A stretch of 64,000 nucleotides of DNA. Source: Longicatena caecimuris (GTDB lineage Bacteria > Bacillota_I > Bacilli_A > Erysipelotrichales > Erysipelotrichaceae). The position numbers and the translations under genes are program-made. Position 1 is the first letter of the stretch; every line of letters starts with the position of its first letter. This document shows, piece after piece, positions 17,835 through 27,731 of the stretch. The notes beneath the pieces were generated by a model. That model was not told the origin of the DNA. It did not search any database and saw only the letters and a program-made list of their open reading frames with translations. Where the stretch lies: NCBI RefSeq assembly GCF_004341945.1, contig NZ_SMBP01000005.1, positions 1 through 64,000 on the forward strand. The letters are read 5' to 3'.

Positions 17835-18875
17835 TTAATGATATGTATAATATATTTTCTTTGTATTCATAATTTCTATCGCCGTTTTAAGTAGTCTTTG
17901 ATACCATTCATCAATTTTATCTTTATCATCAATCCACTGATATAATTCTTCAATTGTTATAATTTGGCTATCATAAATTTTCATATAGATCTTGCGAAAT
18001 TCAATCTCTTGTTGTGCAGTAGTATGAAAATAAGCTTTTGGATTATGAAGCGCTTCCTCAAATATTTTTAAATCTTTCTGCATGTTTTTCCGATATATTT
18101 CTTTTGTTTCAATAATTGCCTTTAATTCTTTTTCGGCATTTTCTTTGTTCCCTTCACTGATATAAAATAGTGCATTTCTATAAGGTGTTTCATATCCCTT
18201 CACATCTATTAGAGTGGATTTTTTATAATCACGGATATAGAATTTTTCGATATCCTGTAAAGATTGAACGCTATTAAAGTAAGGAAATAATTGTTGAAAG
18301 ATTAATTCTTTCATATCAACTACACTATGAATCAAATTCTCTTTTACAGCACAATCAAAATAAAAAGGCAAAGTATATGTACAATCTTTACTTATTATAG
18401 CTCTATAATATATTTGATCATCACTGAAATATTTAAACAAATCCTGTTCAATTAAGCATAGAGGGTATATATAGCCATTTAATTCTCGTATCCCTCTTTG
18501 TCCCTTATAGACTGCTGAAATAATAATATCATATACTATGTCATGTTCAATTTTACGAAATACAATACCTTTCTCTTTCACTTTATGAAATCCATATTGG
18601 TTTAAATCTTGTTCTAAAACCTGTTTTACCTCATTTTTTAAATTGTTTCTAATATCTTGACTGGACATTTTTTCACGATTCTCATCTTTTTGATTCCAAC
18701 TATCTAGCCTACGCCAACCTCGATCTACCAAATATTGTTGCATTTGCTCTTGTTCCTTTTTAGAACAGCTTTTTCTTCTCATTTTAACCTGTACTATTTC
18801 TTTTAAAAATGATACAAAACTTGCGAAAAAAAACAAACAAATGAGAATTGCTATGAGCAATAAAATTTTAATCAA
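17835..18875 (-). CDS. Hypothetical membrane-anchored protein
   Basis: A 346-residue protein starting with a TTG codon behind AAGGAGG (eight-base spacing). Residues 3-28 form one membrane helix; the remainder is soluble, charged and probably cytosolic given the KMRRKSCSKK after the helix. The segment VLEQDLNQYGFHKVKEKGIVFRK recalls DUF4304-like folds only weakly. A C-terminal helical part contains ELYQWIDDKDKIDEW. I do not know its function. It is A/T-rich, monocistronic and lies in the accessory stretch before the restriction-like gene. Confidence 0.75.
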   Translation of the reverse strand: MIKILLLIAILICLFFFASFVSFLKEIVQVKMRRKSCSKKEQEQMQQYLVDRGWRRLDSWNQKDENREKMSSQDIRNNLKNEVKQVLEQDLNQYGFHKVKEKGIVFRKIEHDIVYDIIISAVYKGQRGIRELNGYIYPLCLIEQDLFKYFSDDQIYYRAIISKDCTYTLPFYFDCAVKENLIHSVVDMKELIFQQLFPYFNSVQSLQDIEKFYIRDYKKSTLIDVKGYETPYRNALFYISEGNKENAEKELKAIIETKEIYRKNMQKDLKIFEEALHNPKAYFHTTAQQEIEFRKIYMKIYDSQIITIEELYQWIDDKDKIDEWYQRLLKTAIEIMNTKKIYYTYH

Positions 18876-19099
18876 TTTAAATCCTCCTTAAATAAATGTA
18901 TAAAATTCATATGATAACACTTATAGATATTGGAAACAATGGAAGCTCCCAGTTTCTATATCACTACTATGTTTTACGAAAGTATCATTGCAAATATTTT
19001 AACTTCTACACATACTTTTTCACAGAGCTATTAATTTAACATTTTTTAGTTTATATTAATAAAATATCCATTCTGCTCATTACCTAATCTTTGCTTTCT

Positions 19100-19723
19100 T
19101 TAGACCTGTTGCTTATTCATCATTGTTTTGCAATATTGTTTTATGCCATCATGTATCCAAAGTCCTTTATTACAGAATATACCTTCACCTTTATCTTTTA
19201 GATATTCGATTGCCTCTTGATATCGGGTATTGTAAGCCATTGTTAAAGATACTCTTAGTTCTTCATGATATGTATTATCACTTATATGAGCATAAAAATC
19301 ATCTATTGTGACCTCATTCATGATTTGATTAAATTTCTCTAAATACAAATCCACATATGTTTCCATTTCTTCTCTTGTCCACTCTTTTAGATAAGCATAA
19401 TCTGAATATACTTCAACGCCACTAACCGTGAATGCGCCAATAGCCCTTAAACTCATTGGTTCTGCTTTGTTGTTTTCCATTCCTAGACAATCCCATAATA
19501 AATCATCTATCCATAAAGGTTTTATTTTTACTTGTATACTGCAACAACATCTATCGTCAACTGTTTCTCTAACATCAATCATGCATTCTATAAACAAATC
19601 GTTTATACTATACCAAATCATATAGTCTTTTTTCTTCATTTTGTATGCCTTGGCTTTTTCCTTTAACATCTTTGGCAATGTTTTTTTTAATTCTCTTAGT
19701 TTTCTTTGTTGCTCTCGTTTCAT
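19100..19723 (-). CDS. Hypothetical protein, 207 residues
   Basis: A soluble protein with a basic N-terminal helix (KREQQRKLRELKKTL), then YMIWYSINDLFIECMIDVR, a CCC triplet near residue 59 and a helical C-terminal half. It has a GGGAGG ribosome site and no partner closer than 224 bases. The overall plan recalls DUF4304-type proteins, some of which are linked with toxin-immunity loci, but I cannot assign it. Confidence 0.7.
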   Translation of the reverse strand: MKREQQRKLRELKKTLPKMLKEKAKAYKMKKKDYMIWYSINDLFIECMIDVRETVDDRCCCSIQVKIKPLWIDDLLWDCLGMENNKAEPMSLRAIGAFTVSGVEVYSDYAYLKEWTREEMETYVDLYLEKFNQIMNEVTIDDFYAHISDNTYHEELRVSLTMAYNTRYQEAIEYLKDKGEGIFCNKGLWIHDGIKQYCKTMMNKQQV

Positions 19724-20332
19724 ATTAACCTCCCAGGCATAAAACTTTACATAACGAATTGAACTGAGATGTTTTCCTCTTTTGCTAAGTTCTTAATAAT
19801 TGTTTTTAATTACATCGCGTTTTTCATAGCAAAACCTCAAAAATGTCCTCAATTTTGCTTCTACTTTGAATATTTTTGCATATGCGGATAAAAGTAGTAT
19901 ACTCTTATTTTTTTCAGCAGCATTTCGTTTAAAACTTTCAGTAATAGTTTGTATTTCCGCTGAACTGTTCAGGTGCAAAATATCACAAAGCTTTCTTGAT
20001 TATATGCCTTTACAGTATTACCACCGGGTCTTACTTCTTATAAAACATTGAAAAAACCTATTTTCATACACTTTTATTTCTGTATTTTAGTCAACAACAC
20101 GACACTCTCAACATGGCTCGATACGTGCTGATTGATGTCGCCATATTGGAACATATCTGTGTATTTTGAGCCAAATATCGCTTATTTGCGGAAACATATC
20201 TATCGGCATAATTTGCCCTTATAGCAGCGCAGGGAGGACTATCGTCTCCACCTCTGATGAGCCATTTCGGGAATAGGTCATAGTAGAACTGTTTCCGCTT
20301 TAATTGCCATTGTCTCAACCTTAAAAACCACT
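19724..20332. other. 609-base gap with fragmentary frames
   Basis: Two short minus-strand frames occur: about 19999-19793 (ending KRDVIKNNY) and 20318-20091 (containing YYDLFPKWLIRGGDD and ending MLRVSCC). Neither has a convincing start with a ribosome site and I recognise neither. The second is directly downstream of the DUF262 gene and has a more balanced base composition than its surroundings. They may be remnants of a mobile element or a lost partner gene. Confidence 0.4.
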
Positions 20333-23300
20333 TTACTTGCCTAGTTTTTTCGCCAAATCAGCTTCAAATGCAAGAATCTCCTGCCAGCATAAATCCAACT
20401 TCGTAAACACCTCTGCTTTATCCAACTGTTCATCAAAGTCAATAGTTGTTGTCTTAAATGGTATTCTCCATTGCCAATCTTCCTTACCCATCTTTGCAGG
20501 ATAGTATTTATTAATGTCATCACAAATTGCTCTAAACTCATCCGTGATGTTCTTTGAACTAATTGCAAGCTGGATATATGAAGTCTTACCATTTCTATTA
20601 ATGATTTCATAAAAATAGTGGTTATTAGTATTCCAGCCACTAGGTGCATCAGGAATATCAGGTAAAATTGCTGACATACCATCTGTAGTAAAACGGGTAT
20701 AAGTTCTATTGCATCTAATCATATCAAGATGAGTTTCAGTCCTTGATTTAACCCATTCTCTGAAAATAGAAACAATAGCATTATAGCGTTTTTCCTCGTC
20801 ACTTAATAAATACTCTAGCATTACGCCACAAATTTTATCGCTCCATTCTGCATGGAATTTAGCCATTCTTGACCAGTCTGCTTCATTAGTGATGCTTACT
20901 CCATTTAAGTGATAACACATCCATGAAGCTTTATTGTTATCCGCTCTATCCCAAGCAAGCTCTATTCCTAATTTAGCTTCGATTTCGTTTTTGTGCTTGT
21001 ATAGTAAATCAAAAGCCTGTTTGTTTTTATTCGTATCACCGTTACCAAGGTAAAAGTCAATTCTTGCATTGTCATAATTAGCAATACAACTAATACAGAA
21101 TCCACTTATTCCAAAGAATCCAGACTCAGTATTTGAAGTAGTCGGATTACATCCACTGAATGTACCTCTATGAACATGCTGTTCCTGAATAATTGGAAGT
21201 GCATATTCCCAATAACGTCTTCTGATTTCATGTCTTCCAGCATCAGAAACTTTTTTCATTTCTGAGTCTTTAAGATAGAAAACCAAATCCATTGGGTCAG
21301 CTTCGTACAATGCAAAGATTCTGCGAAGAATGGACATCTTCAAAGCTGTGCTTGTATTCTTCTCTATATAAAGATTTTCATCAATCTTTAATGCGCTACG
21401 TAAGTCTGATTCATTATTGGTAACATAAACAGCAAGGTCAGTATTTTCTTTTTTGCTATATGCAAGTGACATAAGCACAGACTTGTCCTTCTGATGTAGG
21501 AACTTAACAATATGCTCAAACATATCAGTCCAGCTTGTTACCGATTGTTCTGTAGTTAAATAACTATACTTTGCAATATCTCTACCGGTAAGGTCGAAGT
21601 TTTCATCGTCTAGTGTGCAAGAATCAAACTCCTTTTCTGATGGAACAAAATTCGTTGTTGGACAAGCCCAAATCTCCATAGCTAATTCAAGCATTTCATC
21701 ATTACGCTCTTTTAGCTCATCCAATCCCCATGTTTGTTTTGTGGCGATTTTCTGGTTCATTTTTAAACCACTTGCTTTATAGCCACCTTCTTTAGCATCG
21801 CGCTTTTCAACAAAAGTATTATTACTAAGATTCGGATTATATCCTGTCAAAGTAAGGTTCGCTAAGCGGTGCAACCATGTTGCATGGATTTCTGCAGCAT
21901 TCACGCCTAAACTTTCATTCCAAGCTGGAGTTAAATGCTGCGGCATAATATGCTCAATTGTATAAATGTTATTATCAAGATGTGTATAAACATCTTTTGT
22001 TTCAATTGTTCCATAGTTCTCAAAGCGTTCAAATAAGTATGCTTTATATTTACCACGCATCTGATATACTTGCTTCTCAGTAAGAGCCAAGCCGAATTCA
22101 TCATCATCTGGAAATCGACCACTCTCTTTCTTTGAAAGCAATGCGTAGATGAATTTTGAAACATAATCATCGGCAGTATTATCATAGCGAATGATTTCTT
22201 TATTCAAATTCAAGAAAATCTTATTCAATGCATTTGTAGGCACTTCACAGATATTTCTTCTAAACAAGTAATTTTCAGTGATTAAGAAAATTCTTAATAC
22301 ATCATCAGTAGTTAGCTTACCATCCTGATGTAGTCTTAATACTTCCATCAAGAACGGACGAGTAACAACAATCTCTAAACGCATCAAGCGATATAAACAG
22401 TCATCAAGTTTCTGCTCCTTTAATCCGCTTTTACAAGTAAGGAGTTTTTCAAAGAATCTTGCATATCTAAGAAGGTCTGTGAGTAATGTATCAATAGGCA
22501 GAGAAACAGATTCGGCATAATTCTTAAATGCTCTATAAACGTTGCTAACCGTAGGAGTAACCTGCTGTTTGATGCTTAAGTAATCTCTTACAAATCCACT
22601 CACATCATTAGCTGTGCATTTTTCAATCTTTGCCCAGTAAGTATCATAATACTTGGTCTGATGTTGAGCAGGAAGGCCCATCAATACATAGTTTCTGATT
22701 TTATCACCTTCAGTAAGTGCAAGGCCAGTTGAGTTTAGGCTTTCAAAAATAAGCTGTGCATTATCGCCTTGGTCTAAGGTTATACTGATAATTTCAAGTT
22801 TACCAATTGCGGCATACAAATCAGCTACCGAAACTTCTTCTTTCATCACCATGTCATAGAAAAACTGATAGTTAATTGTGAGATTAGAACTCAGGTCATA
22901 GTCTTCTTTATCTCCGAACAATTTGATAAGAGCTTCTTTATCGCTTTTTATCGGACGAAGCTTAATTCTATCATCTTCACTAGCCCAAGGTGAGATAAGA
23001 AAACGCTGACTAATCTGTTCATCAAGTTTTTCTTCATCTGTTTTCACCTTACCTTGTGAAATAAGGTTACGGATGGCCAAAAGCAATAAAGTAATTGTAG
23101 TTAATCTTTGTTGCCCATCTATGATGTGATATTCAATTTTGCTGCCATTAGGTACAATCGCGGAAACAATGCTACCAAAGAAGTGGCTATCTCTACCATC
23201 AATCACTATTTTCTTTAAATCATCGTATAACTGGCGGCAGTTTTCATATTTCCAATCATACTTTCTCTGATAAACAGGAATCACATAGCGCTTATCTGCA

Positions 23301-23341
23301 CCTTCCATGAAGCCTGTCATTTTAGCTTCTGAACCTTTCAT
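20333..23341 (-). CDS. DUF262/DUF1524/DUF4268 protein, GmrSD-like type IV restriction enzyme
   Basis: A 1002-residue multidomain protein. The N-terminal DUF262 (ParB-like) domain has IPVYQRKYDW (21-30) and IDGQQRLTT (74-82); DGQQR is the nucleotide-handling motif of GmrS-type and SspE-type proteins. Near residue 462 a DUF1524 HNH-like nuclease reads YTIEHIMPQ, followed by HRLANLTLTGYN and an asparagine-rich end, as in GmrD. A DUF4268-like domain follows around 750-850 (RIDFYLGNGDTNKNKQ). Fused GmrSD enzymes cut DNA with modified bases, such as glucosylated phage DNA; restriction here is inference. AGGAGGTGG before ATG 23341 fixes the start. It stands alone among orphan genes. Confidence 0.88.
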   Translation of the reverse strand: MKGSEAKMTGFMEGADKRYVIPVYQRKYDWKYENCRQLYDDLKKIVIDGRDSHFFGSIVSAIVPNGSKIEYHIIDGQQRLTTITLLLLAIRNLISQGKVKTDEEKLDEQISQRFLISPWASEDDRIKLRPIKSDKEALIKLFGDKEDYDLSSNLTINYQFFYDMVMKEEVSVADLYAAIGKLEIISITLDQGDNAQLIFESLNSTGLALTEGDKIRNYVLMGLPAQHQTKYYDTYWAKIEKCTANDVSGFVRDYLSIKQQVTPTVSNVYRAFKNYAESVSLPIDTLLTDLLRYARFFEKLLTCKSGLKEQKLDDCLYRLMRLEIVVTRPFLMEVLRLHQDGKLTTDDVLRIFLITENYLFRRNICEVPTNALNKIFLNLNKEIIRYDNTADDYVSKFIYALLSKKESGRFPDDDEFGLALTEKQVYQMRGKYKAYLFERFENYGTIETKDVYTHLDNNIYTIEHIMPQHLTPAWNESLGVNAAEIHATWLHRLANLTLTGYNPNLSNNTFVEKRDAKEGGYKASGLKMNQKIATKQTWGLDELKERNDEMLELAMEIWACPTTNFVPSEKEFDSCTLDDENFDLTGRDIAKYSYLTTEQSVTSWTDMFEHIVKFLHQKDKSVLMSLAYSKKENTDLAVYVTNNESDLRSALKIDENLYIEKNTSTALKMSILRRIFALYEADPMDLVFYLKDSEMKKVSDAGRHEIRRRYWEYALPIIQEQHVHRGTFSGCNPTTSNTESGFFGISGFCISCIANYDNARIDFYLGNGDTNKNKQAFDLLYKHKNEIEAKLGIELAWDRADNNKASWMCYHLNGVSITNEADWSRMAKFHAEWSDKICGVMLEYLLSDEEKRYNAIVSIFREWVKSRTETHLDMIRCNRTYTRFTTDGMSAILPDIPDAPSGWNTNNHYFYEIINRNGKTSYIQLAISSKNITDEFRAICDDINKYYPAKMGKEDWQWRIPFKTTTIDFDEQLDKAEVFTKLDLCWQEILAFEADLAKKLGK

Positions 23342-23473
23342 CCGCCACCTCCTCTTTACTTTTAAATGAACTGTACTATTTTTCCATCATAAAGCAACTC
23401 AGCTTATTGACTTTTGAATTGATCTTACTTATTGTTTCGATTCAAAAGAAAACACCTTGCATTGAAGTGAACC

Positions 23474-24835
23474 CTATTTATAAATTCTTGACATCAATAC
23501 TACGGTTTCAACATGAAACGTATTCGGAAACATATCCACACCATGCAAAACATCTCCGACATAGCCATATTTCTGAAACAGCTGCAAATCCCGCAACTGT
23601 GTTTGAGGATTACAAGAAATATACAGCACCTTTTTAGGACGAATGGTCGCAACACTGCGAATAAACGCTTCACTGCTGCCAGAGCGTGGTGGATCTAAGA
23701 TCACCACATCCAAACGTTCTTTTTTCGCCGCCAGTTTCTGCATGAACTTACCGGCATCATCACAAACAAAACGAATATTGCGAATCTGATTCAGTTTAGC
23801 ATTATTCTTAGCATCCTCTACAGCATCCTTATTCAGTTCCACACCAATGACCTGTTTCGCATATTGTGCCGCATACATACCGATTGTACCGATTCCACAA
23901 TAGGCATCTAAAACCGTTTCTTTGCCTGTCATATGTAACAGCTCCATACCTTTTTTATACAACACTTCACATTGCTCATGATTGATCTGATAAAAAGATT
24001 TTGCTGATATGCGAAATTGTAAACCACATAAAGTATCCTCGATATAACCCGGACCATATAAAATACGCTCCTGTTCACCTAAGACAATGCTCGTCTTACG
24101 GGTATTCACGTTTTGTACGATGGTCGTTATCTGCGGATGCTTTTTTAATAGTTCCTGCACAAATGCCTTACGTGCCGGGAATACCTGCTGATTAATGACC
24201 AATACCACCATGATCTGTTTACTTACCATACCATAACGTATGACAACATGGCGAAGTAACCCTCTACGTTTATCCTCATCATAAGGTTCAATGCGCAGCT
24301 TTATCATCAAAGCCGTAATCGTATGTAAGATAGCATCACAAATTTCCGGATGCAGTAAGCATTGCTCATAGGGGATGATATGGTGTGAAAATTCTTCATA
24401 AAACCCTGCTTGCAGTTTCCCTTGTTTATCCTTTTGAAACCCAATGATCATCTTATTACGATAATGATACGGCTCTTTCATCGTGGCAATATCTTCCACT
24501 TTCATATGCAATCCCTTGCTTTTTGAACATAAATGCTGTAAGTACGCTAGCTTCTGTTGTTTTTGTCCCTGCACACTCATATGCATTAAATGACAGCTTC
24601 CACATCGCTCATAAATACCACAGAGTGGTTTTACACGTTCCTTATCTTTCTGTACAATTTCTATAACACTTGCACTATAGCCTTCCTTTAAGCGTTTCTG
24701 TATCTTCACCTTAACTCTTTCTTTTGCCAATACATGACGCACAAACACCTTATCTTTACCAACTATTAAAATTCCATTGCTGGATTCATCTAAATAAGCA
24801 ATCGTTCCAGTTAGGATCTGTCCACTCTTTAACAT
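23474..24835 (-). CDS. rlmD: 23S rRNA uracil-C5 methyltransferase, RlmD/RlmCD type
   Basis: A 453-residue TrmA/RumA-family enzyme that makes 5-methyluridine in 23S rRNA using SAM. It has an N-terminal TRAM domain, an iron-sulfur cysteine set CGIYERCGSC with a further Cys upstream of the core, the SAM motif DAYCGIGTIG, DPPRSGSSEAF, and the catalytic YISCNPQT cysteine. Firmicute paralogues differ in target base, so the exact position (U747 or U1939) is not decided by sequence alone. It begins inside the end of the HAD gene (7-base overlap) with AAGGAGAG upstream. Confidence 0.93.
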   Translation of the reverse strand: MLKSGQILTGTIAYLDESSNGILIVGKDKVFVRHVLAKERVKVKIQKRLKEGYSASVIEIVQKDKERVKPLCGIYERCGSCHLMHMSVQGQKQQKLAYLQHLCSKSKGLHMKVEDIATMKEPYHYRNKMIIGFQKDKQGKLQAGFYEEFSHHIIPYEQCLLHPEICDAILHTITALMIKLRIEPYDEDKRRGLLRHVVIRYGMVSKQIMVVLVINQQVFPARKAFVQELLKKHPQITTIVQNVNTRKTSIVLGEQERILYGPGYIEDTLCGLQFRISAKSFYQINHEQCEVLYKKGMELLHMTGKETVLDAYCGIGTIGMYAAQYAKQVIGVELNKDAVEDAKNNAKLNQIRNIRFVCDDAGKFMQKLAAKKERLDVVILDPPRSGSSEAFIRSVATIRPKKVLYISCNPQTQLRDLQLFQKYGYVGDVLHGVDMFPNTFHVETVVLMSRIYK

Positions 24836-25443
24836 ACCTTCTCTCCTTCCAGCAATTCTTCTAGTTCTTGTAAAGCAATCTGTATATCATGAACAACGAT
24901 TCCCTGCATACCTAAAGAGATTGCTTTTTCAATGTTTTGTACACCATCATCTAAAAACACACAAGATGAAGGTTTTAAATGATAGCGTTGAAACAATTCC
25001 ATATACATAGCCGTATCCGGCTTAATCGTTTTTAATTCATAAGATAATACCGCACCATCTGCATAGGCAAAGAAATCCTGCGTCTTTTTCAAATAATCTG
25101 CGCTATCCTGACTGATATTTGATAATAAATAGATGCCATAGCCCTGCTGTTTTAACTTCTTCATACAAGCTAAGGTTTCCGGAATCGCATCCATCAATTC
25201 CAGCCAATGTGTCAGCATATGATCCATTTCTTTTTGATATTGCGGATATGCCTGATGATAAATTTCATATAGATCTTCTAGAAAAAGTATTCCTGCATCA
25301 TATTGTGACCATGCCTCATGTGAGAACATCAATGTGCATAAGGTCTGCGTTTTTGTTTCATCCTTAAAATATTTAAGAAAATAGGTATAAGGGTCAAATG
25401 TTACTAAGACATTTCCAATATCGAAAATAATATTTTGTATCAT
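24829..25443 (-). CDS. HAD-superfamily hydrolase
   Basis: A 204-residue phosphatase-like protein. Motif I is FDIGNVLV, in which the second Asp of DxD is replaced by Gly, as in the YihX/epoxide-hydrolase-like HAD group; motif II is LLSNIS, motif III has KPD, and motif IV is VFLDDG. Members act on small phosphorylated sugars. The frame can start at 25458, but GGAGG eight bases before ATG 25443 sets the start. It overlaps rlmD and the two are one operon. Confidence 0.88.
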   Translation of the reverse strand: MIQNIIFDIGNVLVTFDPYTYFLKYFKDETKTQTLCTLMFSHEAWSQYDAGILFLEDLYEIYHQAYPQYQKEMDHMLTHWLELMDAIPETLACMKKLKQQGYGIYLLSNISQDSADYLKKTQDFFAYADGAVLSYELKTIKPDTAMYMELFQRYHLKPSSCVFLDDGVQNIEKAISLGMQGIVVHDIQIALQELEELLEGEKVC

Positions 25444-25529
25444 TGCTAAAGCCTCCATATGTTTACATTATACTATAGTCCGTAAAGTGAAGAAAGTAAA
25501 ATTGTCTATCCATGGCACATCTATTCACA

Positions 25530-25580
25530 GACGCAAAAAAAGACCAGCGGTGTGTTTATCCACACAACTAGTCTTCTTCT
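25530..25580 (-). terminator. Terminator of htpG
   Basis: On the minus strand AGACTAG and CTGGTCT arms enclose a GTGTG/CACAC inner stem and are followed by TTTTTTTGC. It lies between the htpG stop and the HAD gene. Confidence 0.88.
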
Positions 25581-25619
25581 AAGTGATACTTTCTAAATCA
25601 TCCACTCTTATCGACGATC

Positions 25620-27554
25620 TTAGTTTGCTGCTTTAACCATAAACTCACAGATTTTTCTTGAGAATTCAGCTGGATCATCAATTGGGAATCCTTCAATCAA
25701 CAATGCCTGATCATACAGTAACTGCGCATAATCCTTCACCGCATCCTTATCTTGTGCATACACATTTTGTAAGGCGGTAAAGATTGGATGGCTAGGATTG
25801 ATTTCCAGAATTCTTGTGGCTTTCATGCCGTATGGATTGCCATCTGGCATTGCGCTTAACACCTTTTCCATCTCAAAGGACATACCTTCATCGGCACTTA
25901 AGCATACCGGATCATCTACTAAACGTGTACTCAGTTTGACTTCTTTGACTTTTTCACCTAAAGCCTCTTTTAAGCCATCAAGCATATCCTTACTTTCTTC
26001 AGCCTTCTTTTCCAGTTCCTTCTTTTCTTCTTCACTATCTAAGTCTAAATCTCCCTGTGAGATATTCTTAAAGTTCTTTTCCTTATAGTTCATCAAAGAC
26101 TGTAAGACAAATTCATCTACATTATCTGTCAGATACAAGATTTCATAGCCTTTCTCTTTGACCTTTTTAACAATTGGCAGCTGGTCGATCTTTTCTACTT
26201 TATCACCGCTGACAAAGTAAATGTCCTTCTGACCTTCTTCCATGTGATTAATATACTCATCCAGCGTAATCAATTTCTTTTCCTTGCTGGAATAGAACAA
26301 TAATAAATCTTGCAGCAATTCTTTATGTGCACCAAAGTCATTGTATACACCAAACTTGATCTGTACACCAAAGTTCTGCCAGAATTTCTCATATTCTTCA
26401 CGTTCGTTCTTCAACATCAATAATAATTCTGATTTAATTTTCTTTTCAATACGATTCGCAATAACCTTTAATTGACGATCATGCTGCAACATCTCACGAG
26501 AAATGTTCAAAGACAGATCCTGAGAATCTACCAAACCTTTTACAAAACGGAAATGCTCCGGCAATAGTTCTTCTGCATTATCCATGATAAAGACGCCACG
26601 GCTATACAGTTGTAAGCCTTTCTTATAATCCTGTGAATAATAATTCATTGGTGTCTTACCTGGAATGAACAATAAACTGGTAAAAGATACCGCACCCTCT
26701 ACACTAAAATGGATGACTTTTTGTGGATCGGTATAGTCATTAAATTTACTCTTATAGAAGTCATTATATTCCTCTTCCGTGATCTTTGCCTTTTCACGTT
26801 TCCACAATGGAATCATAGAGTTCAATGTTTTTTCTTCCATCACTGTTTCATATTTTGGTTCTTTTTCTTCTTCGCCTTCTTTTGTTTCCTCTTCCACACG
26901 ACGCTGTTCTTCCACCATCATCTGGATAGGATAACGGATATAGTCAGAATACTTTTTAATCAGACGTTCAATTTCATACTGCTGCATGTATTCATCATAG
27001 TTTTCATCATCACTGTTCTCTTTCAGATACAGCGTAATTTCAGTACCACAGCTATCCTTTTCACATGGTTCGATCGTATAGCCATCAACTGCATTTGAGC
27101 TCCAGATATAAGCTTCTTCACTGCCATATTTCTTAGAGATGACATCAACTTTCTGGGCAACCATGAAAGCGGAGTAGAAACCAACACCGAACTGTCCGAT
27201 AATATCTACATCATCCTGTTTTTCCTCTTCTTCTAATTCCTGCTTGAAGGCCAAAGAGCCACTCTTCGCAATTGTTCCTAAGTTTTCTTCCAGCTCTTCT
27301 TTATCCATACCTAAACCATTATCGCGAATGGTTAAGGTACGAGCTTCCTTATTTACTTCCAGATAAATGTGGAACTTATCGCGTTCGACATCGCTCAGAT
27401 TTTCACTTAAAGATTTATAGTATAATTTATCGATTGCGTCACTCGCATTGGAAATCAATTCACGTAAGAAAATTTCCTTATGCGTGTAGATAGAATTAAT
27501 CATTAAATCTAACAGACGTTTTGACTCTGCCTTAAACTGTTTCTTTCTAGCCAT
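25620..27554 (-). CDS. htpG: Molecular chaperone HtpG (Hsp90)
   Basis: A 644-residue Hsp90. The GHKL ATPase domain shows ELISNASDAIDKL, DNGLGMDKEEL and GQFGVGFYSAFMV; the charged segment near 220 (EEETKEGEEEKEP) separates it from the middle domain, which has SREMLQHDR with the catalytic arginine region. GGGAGGT lies before ATG 27554. Two CIRCE-like operators and a promoter lie just upstream, arranged as at clpB, so HrcA control is expected; in Bacillus subtilis htpG is not a CIRCE gene. Monocistronic with its own terminator. Confidence 0.98.
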   Translation of the reverse strand: MARKKQFKAESKRLLDLMINSIYTHKEIFLRELISNASDAIDKLYYKSLSENLSDVERDKFHIYLEVNKEARTLTIRDNGLGMDKEELEENLGTIAKSGSLAFKQELEEEEKQDDVDIIGQFGVGFYSAFMVAQKVDVISKKYGSEEAYIWSSNAVDGYTIEPCEKDSCGTEITLYLKENSDDENYDEYMQQYEIERLIKKYSDYIRYPIQMMVEEQRRVEEETKEGEEEKEPKYETVMEEKTLNSMIPLWKREKAKITEEEYNDFYKSKFNDYTDPQKVIHFSVEGAVSFTSLLFIPGKTPMNYYSQDYKKGLQLYSRGVFIMDNAEELLPEHFRFVKGLVDSQDLSLNISREMLQHDRQLKVIANRIEKKIKSELLLMLKNEREEYEKFWQNFGVQIKFGVYNDFGAHKELLQDLLLFYSSKEKKLITLDEYINHMEEGQKDIYFVSGDKVEKIDQLPIVKKVKEKGYEILYLTDNVDEFVLQSLMNYKEKNFKNISQGDLDLDSEEEKKELEKKAEESKDMLDGLKEALGEKVKEVKLSTRLVDDPVCLSADEGMSFEMEKVLSAMPDGNPYGMKATRILEINPSHPIFTALQNVYAQDKDAVKDYAQLLYDQALLIEGFPIDDPAEFSRKICEFMVKAAN

Positions 27555-27571
27555 TGCAAATTACCTCCCAT

Positions 27572-27598
27572 TTAGCACTCTTTTGCTAAGTCTGCTAA
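27572..27598. promoter_or_regulatory. CIRCE-like operator 1 of htpG (proximal)
   Basis: TTAGCACTC, nine bases, then GTCTGCTAA: perfect left arm, two mismatches in the right arm. It lies between the -10 box and the ribosome site. Confidence 0.75.
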
Positions 27599-27599
27599 T

Positions 27600-27628
27600 A
27601 GTATAAATCTTTTCTTTAGCACTGTCAA
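27600..27628 (-). promoter_or_regulatory. Promoter of htpG
   Basis: Minus-strand TTGACA (27628-27623) and TATACT (27605-27600), 17 bases apart. The -35 box lies in the distal CIRCE-like element. Confidence 0.85.
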
Positions 27629-27642
27629 CACCCTAGTGCTAA
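27616..27642. promoter_or_regulatory. CIRCE-like operator 2 of htpG (distal)
   Basis: TTAGCACTG, nine bases, then TAGTGCTAA: one mismatch in each arm compared with the HrcA consensus, and the same TCAACAC start of the spacer as in the distal clpB element. Confidence 0.85.
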
Positions 27643-27731
27643 AAAATCTTGCTTCTCTACATGCAGGTGACAAGGAATCGTATATGGGGTTGTCCTTTTT
27701 GTTTTGTTCGATCTAAGTAACCAAGAAATGT

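Noticed and set aside
26709-27098. 129-codon Phe-rich plus-strand frame inside htpG
   Set aside because: It is the reverse of the Glu/Lys-rich charged linker, which reads as Phe/Leu codons.
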